Shown: positions 59,461 to 64,000 of the stretch, in pieces
How positions within the stretch are numbered: the stretch's first letter is position 1
Layout of the letters: the number at the start of each line of letters is the position of its first letter
Made by a program: the position numbers and the translations under genes
DNA from: CAWGJC01 sp965276665
Lineage (GTDB): Bacteria; Pseudomonadota; Alphaproteobacteria; Acetobacterales; Acetobacteraceae
Length of the DNA: 64,000 nt
NCBI GenBank assembly: GCA_965276665.1
Contig: OZ255620.1
Span: 2,976,001 to 3,040,000, forward strand
Reading direction: 5' to 3'
The notes under the pieces: generated by a model
What the model was told of the DNA's origin: nothing
Database searches by the model: none
The model's input: only the letters and a program-made list of their open reading frames with translations

Positions 59461-60807
59461 TCAGAGAAACCGGTTGACGAGATTCTCGAGCCGCTCCTGA
59501 CGCCCGGAGCGCGGCTGCGGTTCGATCCCGTCGCGCTCGACCCGGTCGGCGATCTCGGTGAGCGTGCGCTCGCCGGCGAGCATCGCCTTTGCCTCGCTCT
59601 GCTCCCATCCGGCATAACGCTCGGCCAGCGCGCGATCCAGCCCGCCTTCCTCGATGATCCGCGCCGCCATCAGCAAAGCGCGGGCGCAGACATCCATGCC
59701 CCCGGCATGCGCGTGCAGCAGATCCTCCGGGTCGAGCGATTGCCGCCGCACCTTCGCGTCGAAATTGCATCCTCCGGTGGTGAACCCGCCCCCCTTCAGC
59801 AGATGGTAGAACGCGAGCGCCATCTCCGGCACGTTGTTCGGGAACTGATCGGTATCCCACCCCGATTGCGCGTCGCCGCGATTGACGTCGAGCGAGCCGA
59901 ACACGCCGAGCGCCATGGCGAGCGCGATCTCATGTTCGTAGGAATGCCCGGCGAGGGTCGCGTGATTGGCCTCGATATTCACCCGCACCTCCCGCTCCAG
60001 CCCGTAGCGGCGCAGGAACCCGTAGACCGAGGCGACGTCGAAATCATATTGATGCTTGGTCGGCTCCTGCGGCTTCGGCTCGATCAGGATGGTGCCCTTG
60101 AAGCCGATCCTGTGCTTGTGCTCCACGACGAGCGAGAGGAAGCGCCCGTACTGGTCGAGCTCGCGGCCGAGATCGGTATTGAGCAGCGTCTCGTACCCTT
60201 CGCGGCCGCCCCACAGCACGTAATTCTCGCCCGAGAGCCGGTGCGTCACTTCCATCACGGCGCGCACCTGCGCGGCCGCATAGGCGAACACGTCCGGATC
60301 GGGGTTGGTCGCCGCCCCCGCCATGTAGCGGCGGCCGGAGAACAGATTGGCGGTGCCCCAGAGCAGCCGCACCGGCGCATCCTGCATCTTGCGCGCGAAC
60401 ACATCGGCGATCGCCTGCAGATTGGCGTTCGACTCGCGGATGCTCGCCCCTTCCGGCGCCACGTCGCGATCGTGGAAGCAGAAGAACGGGACATCGAGCA
60501 AGTCGAACATCTCGAACGCGACATCGGCCTTCCGCTGCGCGAGCGCCATCGCGTCGCCGGCGCCCATTCCCGAACTTTGCACCCCTGAACTTTGCATCCA
60601 CGGCCGCAGGAACGTCTCGCCGCCGAACGGGTCGCCGCCGGGCCAGGTGAAGGAATGCCAATAGGCGACGGCGAATCGCAGATGATCCGCCATGCGCTTG
60701 CCGAGCACGACCCGATCCTTGTCATACCAGCGAAAGCCGAGCGCATCGCCGGAATCCGGTCCGAGGTAACGAAGCGGCGCGCGATTGCCGAAGAAATTGC
60801 TGCTCAT
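59461..60807 (-). CDS. xylA: Xylose isomerase
   Basis: 448 aa class II xylose isomerase converting D-xylose to D-xylulose. Active-site regions are FCFHDRDVAPEG, LLWGTANLFSGRRYMAGAAT, metal ligands in IEPKPQEPTKHQYDFD, NIEANHATLAGHSYEHE and SLDVNRGDAQSGWDTDQFP. After ETFLRPW a 15-nt tandem duplication encodes QSSGVQSSG, extending a loop that is normally shorter. It overlaps xylB by 4 nt as the second gene of the pair. Confidence 0.95.
   Translation of the reverse strand: MSSNFFGNRAPLRYLGPDSGDALGFRWYDKDRVVLGKRMADHLRFAVAYWHSFTWPGGDPFGGETFLRPWMQSSGVQSSGMGAGDAMALAQRKADVAFEMFDLLDVPFFCFHDRDVAPEGASIRESNANLQAIADVFARKMQDAPVRLLWGTANLFSGRRYMAGAATNPDPDVFAYAAAQVRAVMEVTHRLSGENYVLWGGREGYETLLNTDLGRELDQYGRFLSLVVEHKHRIGFKGTILIEPKPQEPTKHQYDFDVASVYGFLRRYGLEREVRVNIEANHATLAGHSYEHEIALAMALGVFGSLDVNRGDAQSGWDTDQFPNNVPEMALAFYHLLKGGGFTTGGCNFDAKVRRQSLDPEDLLHAHAGGMDVCARALLMAARIIEEGGLDRALAERYAGWEQSEAKAMLAGERTLTEIADRVERDGIEPQPRSGRQERLENLVNRFL
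60571..60600. repeat. 15-bp tandem duplication in xylA
   Basis: CGAACTTTGCACCCC is followed by TGAACTTTGCATCCA; the shared core GAACTTTGCA is spaced by 15 nt. In frame, giving two QSSG-type units. Confidence 0.8.
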
Positions 60808-62258
60808 GTCGTCGCTTCCTTCAGCGCGGGATAGAGCGCGCGGTACTGCGCGAGCCGCGCGGCATAGGAATCCGCCAGCGCGGCATCCGGCGCGATGGTT
60901 TCAACACGTTTCGGCGGCGTGCACACGCGCGCCGGATCCTCGCCGCTCACCGCCAGCCGCGCCAGCCGCGCCGCGCCGAACGCGCCGCCATGCTCGCCAT
61001 CCGCCAGCCGGTGCAGCGTGATCCCGAGCACGGCGGCGAGGATCTCCACCCAGCGCCGGCTGCGCGAGCCGCCGCCGATCACATCCGCCTCGGCAATCCG
61101 CGTGCCCGTGGTGGCAAGCGCATCGAGCCCGTCGCGGAACGAGAAGGCGACGCCTTCCAGCACCGCCTGCGTCAGGCTTTCCCGCGTGGTGTCGTGCGAC
61201 AGGCCGGCGAAGGCACCACGGATCGCACCGTCATTATGCGGCGTGCGCTCGCCCGACAGATAGGGGAGGAACATCGCGTCGCTCGGCGCAAGAATTTCGG
61301 GGAGCGCCGCCAGCAGCGTCGCCTCGGCGAGGCCGGTCACTCCCGCCCACCAGGCCAGCGAGGCGGCCGCGGAAAGCGTGACGCCCATCTGGTGCCAGCG
61401 CCCAGGCAACGCATGGCAGAACGCATGCACCGCGGCGGCGGGGTTTGGCAGAAACCGGTCCGTCGTCGCCCATACGACGCCCGACGTGCCGAGCGAGACA
61501 AAGGCACCGCCGGGCGCGATCGCGCCGAGCCCGACCGCGCCGGCCGCATTGTCCCCCGCACCGCCCGCGAAGAGCGGCGCCGAGTTCATGCCCCACCGCG
61601 CTGCATACTCCGCGCGCAACCGTCCGGCCGGCGCGTCGCCTTCCACCAGGGATGGCATGTGCGTGCGGTCGAGCCCTGTCGCGGCGAGCGCGGCATCCGA
61701 CCAGTCCCGTCGGCCGACATCGAGCCAGAGCGTGCCGGACGCATCCGACATCTCCTCGATCATCTCGCCGGTCAGCGCGAAACGCAGCCACGCCTTCGGC
61801 AGCAGAACGTGCGCGACGCGGGCAAACACCGCCGGCTCATGCGCGCGCACCCAGAGCAGCTTGGGCGCGGTAAATCCCGGCATCGCCTGGTTGCCGGTGA
61901 CGCGGCGCAGCGCCGGGAAACTCTTCTCCAGCTCGCGGCACTCCGCGCTCGCGCGCACATCGTTCCACAGGATCGCCGGACGCAGCACCGCGCCCGCCGC
62001 GTCGAGCAGCACCGCACCATGCATCTGCCCGGACAGCCCGATGCCGCTCGCCGCCGCCATCGCCGCCGGCGCGGCCGCGCGCAGCGCATCGAGCGCCTCG
62101 CAGGTGGCGCGGAGCCAGGATGCCGGATCCTGCTCGCTATGCCCGGCATGCGGCCGCGAGACGGCGAGCGCCACGGAACGGCTCGCAATCACGCCCTGTT
62201 CCCCGTCCACGAGGATCGCCTTCACGGCCGAGGTGCCGAGGTCAATGCCGATGAACAA
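60804..62258 (-). CDS. xylB: Xylulokinase
   Basis: About 484 aa. FGGY-kinase family: FIGIDLGTSAVKAILVD at the N terminus, GLSGQMHGAVLLD, ILWNDVRASAEC, the ATP-domain GTSGVVWATTDR and YLSGERTPHNDGAIRGAFAGL, and DVIGGGSRSRRWVEILA. It phosphorylates D-xylulose. I place the start at a TTG preceded by AGGGAA, because family members begin right before the GIDLGTS strand; a GTG nine codons upstream is the alternative. Confidence 0.93.
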   Translation of the reverse strand: MFIGIDLGTSAVKAILVDGEQGVIASRSVALAVSRPHAGHSEQDPASWLRATCEALDALRAAAPAAMAAASGIGLSGQMHGAVLLDAAGAVLRPAILWNDVRASAECRELEKSFPALRRVTGNQAMPGFTAPKLLWVRAHEPAVFARVAHVLLPKAWLRFALTGEMIEEMSDASGTLWLDVGRRDWSDAALAATGLDRTHMPSLVEGDAPAGRLRAEYAARWGMNSAPLFAGGAGDNAAGAVGLGAIAPGGAFVSLGTSGVVWATTDRFLPNPAAAVHAFCHALPGRWHQMGVTLSAAASLAWWAGVTGLAEATLLAALPEILAPSDAMFLPYLSGERTPHNDGAIRGAFAGLSHDTTRESLTQAVLEGVAFSFRDGLDALATTGTRIAEADVIGGGSRSRRWVEILAAVLGITLHRLADGEHGGAFGAARLARLAVSGEDPARVCTPPKRVETIAPDAALADSYAARLAQYRALYPALKEATT

Positions 62259-62333
62259 GAACGTTCCCTGGTTGATTCGGCGCACGCTGGCATGCGGTCT
62301 GGCGGGGTGCAACCCGCTGAGAGGAAGGAAGCA

Positions 62334-62567
62334 AGACCAGGGGCGCTGCCCCTGGACCCCGCTAAGGGCAGCCGCCCTTAGAACCCGTTACGGGCTTCGC
62401 CTCGTTGGCGATGTCGCGGGATAATGCGCCGCGCGAAGCGCAATCGTACGGCAAAGCACATCCGGCCCTCCCGCATGCCCCGTCCGTCCCCTCCAGGTGC
62501 GAAGCACACCCCGGGGGTCTGAGGCCTCCAGGCCCAAGCTGGGTCCAAGGGCAGCGCCCCTGGCCTT
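62334..62567. repeat. AAGGCC-family inverted-repeat element, copy F
   Basis: Left arm CCAGGGGCGCTGCCCCTGG then CCGCTAAGGGCAGCCGCCC; right arm GGTCCAAGGGCAGCGCCCC then TGGCCTT. The ~130-nt centre is longer than in other copies and includes CGCCGCGCGAAGCGC. It occupies the xylB/esterase gap and ends 6 nt from the esterase stop. Confidence 0.78.
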
Positions 62568-62573
62568 GCACCC

Positions 62574-63506
62574 TTAGCGCAAAGCCCCCGCCACCGCCGC
62601 CCCCGCCTCGGCGAGTATGCGGCTGCTTTCCGCGATGAGCTTCCCCATGCCGATGAAGCCATGGATCTGGCCTTCGCAGCGTCGCAGCTCGACCGGCACG
62701 CCGGCGGCGGCGAGCTGCTTCGCGTAATCCTCCGCCTCGTCGCTGAGCAGGTCGTGTCCGGCGACCAGGATCCAGGCCGGCGGCAGCCCCGCGAGATTCG
62801 CGGCCCGGATCGGCGAGGCGCGCCAATCCTCGGCGGATGCGCTCCCGAGATAATGGGCGGCGTACCAGCGCATGCCCGTCGCGGTGAGGCCGAACCCTTC
62901 GGCCAGACGGCGCCAGGATTGCCGTTCCTCCGCGAAGTCGATGACCGGATAGATCAGCATCTGGAAGCCGATCTTCGGGCTGGCGGAATCGCGGGCGGCG
63001 AGCGCCACCACCGTCGCGAGATTGCCGCCGGCGCTGTCGCCGCCCACGGCGAGGCGCTGGGCATCCGCGCCGAGCTCGCCGGCATGCGCCGCTGCCCATT
63101 CGGTCGCGGCGATGCAATCCTCCACCGCGGCGGGGAATGGGTGCTCGGGGGCCAGCCGGTAATCCACCGAAACGACGACCGCGCCGGCTTCGTTGGCGAG
63201 CGCGCGGCAGGTCGTGTCGTGCGAATCGAGATCGCCCACCACCCAGCCGCCGCCGTGGAAGAACACCAGCAGCGGCAGCGTCGCATCCGGAGCAGGGCCG
63301 GCCGCGCGATAGACCCGGAGCGCGATCGGCCCGGCGGCTCCGGGCGCCAAGAGATCGCGCACCGATGCGACCTCCGCCGGTTCCGGCGCGGTCACCGCCC
63401 GGCCGGCGACGGAGTTGGCGCGGGCCTGCGCCGGTGTCAGCGTTTCGATGCGCGGACGCCCGCGCATGAGCTCCAGCACGCGCGCGGCATCCGGATCGAG
63501 CGGCAT
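62574..63506 (-). CDS. Alpha/beta hydrolase, HSL-type esterase
   Basis: 310 aa. Hormone-sensitive-lipase family: oxyanion motif FFHGGGWVVGDLDSHD, nucleophile elbow GGDSAGGNLA, catalytic Asp in AGHDLLSDEAEDY and His in GQIHGFIGMGK. It hydrolyses short-chain esters in the cytoplasm. It lies between a sugar ABC permease and xylB, so deacetylation of acetylated xylose or xylo-oligosaccharides is a reasonable but unproven role. Confidence 0.88.
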   Translation of the reverse strand: MPLDPDAARVLELMRGRPRIETLTPAQARANSVAGRAVTAPEPAEVASVRDLLAPGAAGPIALRVYRAAGPAPDATLPLLVFFHGGGWVVGDLDSHDTTCRALANEAGAVVVSVDYRLAPEHPFPAAVEDCIAATEWAAAHAGELGADAQRLAVGGDSAGGNLATVVALAARDSASPKIGFQMLIYPVIDFAEERQSWRRLAEGFGLTATGMRWYAAHYLGSASAEDWRASPIRAANLAGLPPAWILVAGHDLLSDEAEDYAKQLAAAGVPVELRRCEGQIHGFIGMGKLIAESSRILAEAGAAVAGALR

Positions 63507-63509
63507 CGT

Positions 63510-64000
63510 CTACTCCTTGACGGCTCCGGTCAGGCTGGAGACGTAGTATTCCACGAACAGCGAATAGAACGCCGCCACCGGCAGCGAGCCCAGCAGCGAG
63601 CCCGCCATCAGCGAGCCCCACTGATAGACGTCGCCTTGCACGAGTTCCGTCAGAATCGCAACCGGCACCGTCTTCTTCTCGGAGGATTGGATGAAGGCGA
63701 GCGCGTAGATGAACTCGTTCCAGGAGAGCGTGAAGGCGAAGATGCCGGCCGAGATCAGCCCCGGCACCGCGAGGGGCAGCGTGATGCGGCGAAGGATCTG
63801 CAGCCGGCTCGCGCCGTCGATCAGCGCGCATTCCTCGAGCTCGTACGGGATCGACTTGAAATACCCGATCAGCAGCCAGGTGCAGAACGGGATCAGGAAG
63901 GTCGGGTAGGTGAGCACGAGCGCGAACGGGCTGTCGAACAGGCCGAGATTGAACACCATCGCGGCGAGCGGGATGAACAGGATCGAGGGCGGCACGAGAT
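63510..64000 (-). CDS. Carbohydrate ABC transporter permease (MalG family), 5' end beyond window
   Basis: The last ~163 residues are visible. The coupling (EAA) loop is SIPYELEECALIDGASRLQILRRITLPLAVPGL, followed by SAGIFAFTLSWNEFIYALAFI and the typical C terminus. This is an inner-membrane channel of a CUT1-type sugar importer. It is 3 nt upstream of the esterase gene and precedes xylBA on the same strand, so it is likely part of a xylose or pentose uptake operon. Confidence 0.9.
   Translation of the reverse strand, partial: LVPPSILFIPLAAMVFNLGLFDSPFALVLTYPTFLIPFCTWLLIGYFKSIPYELEECALIDGASRLQILRRITLPLAVPGLISAGIFAFTLSWNEFIYALAFIQSSEKKTVPVAILTELVQGDVYQWGSLMAGSLLGSLPVAAFYSLFVEYYVSSLTGAVKE

Overview
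The window is a GC-rich chromosomal stretch from an alphaproteobacterium, most likely Acetobacteraceae (Rhodospirillales). This rests on the mdh-sucCD-sucAB-lpd order, a stand-alone Hint-domain protein, an IS5-family element with TNA target duplications, and strongly GC-ending codons. I see no rRNA, tRNA, CRISPR array, prophage or plasmid backbone. Most genes are ordinary metabolism. The unusual content is in the repeats and regulatory sites.

Layout. 1-3.5 kb: an AraC/DJ-1 regulator divergent from an isonitrile-hydratase-like protein, a class-I glutamine-amidotransferase-like peptidase, and lolA. 3.6-12.8 kb: one long + strand cluster, hyuA-hyuB, a complete Liv-type ABC importer and a nucleoside 2-deoxyribosyltransferase-like gene, which looks like uptake and opening of a cyclic amide or nucleobase-like compound. 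12.9-13.9 kb: a decayed, nested IS5-family element. 13.9-21 kb: a three-subunit FAD/[2Fe-2S] amine oxidase, a chemoreceptor, wrbA, pirin and a divergent LysR regulator. 21-24.3 kb: a sulfotransferase, a small periplasmic protein and pdxA-pdxJ. 24.3-27 kb: an SDR, a deleted LysR remnant, a TetR regulator and an epimerase-like gene with a clear promoter/operator. 27.3-37.3 kb: the TCA block mdh-sucC-sucD-sucA-sucB-lpd with zapE upstream. 37.4-41.6 kb: a small Cys-rich exported protein, a 2OG-Fe(II) oxygenase, a fluoride riboswitch with crcB and a CsbD-like gene, an SprT-like/DUF2786 pair and the Hint protein. 41.9-45.8 kb: a large TPR-GT32 glycosyltransferase translationally coupled to a Liv-type binding protein. 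45.9-49.4 kb: a tauABCD-like importer plus dioxygenase. 49.6-56.5 kb: a Gfo/Idh/MocA dehydrogenase and SDR, a Pr6Pr membrane protein, a DUF35/thiolase pair, and ergothioneine genes egtB-egtD. 56.8-64 kb: a frameshifted amidohydrolase, a broken MFS transporter, xylB-xylA, an HSL-type esterase and the start of a sugar ABC permease.

Repeats. Three kinds recur. (1) A family of about 75-235 bp inverted-repeat elements beginning AAGGCC (six copies), always directly after a stop codon and three times overlapping it. (2) A MITE-like element of about 140 bp with GAGCCTG ends and TNA duplications, whose insertion sites coincide with stop codons. (3) Short tandem duplications of 12-18 nt, mostly in frame, in hyuB, lpd, egtB, xylA and the glycosyltransferase gene. 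Together they indicate a genome shaped by foldback elements at gene ends and by replication slippage. The amidohydrolase frameshift, which contains a 7-nt duplication, fits that picture.
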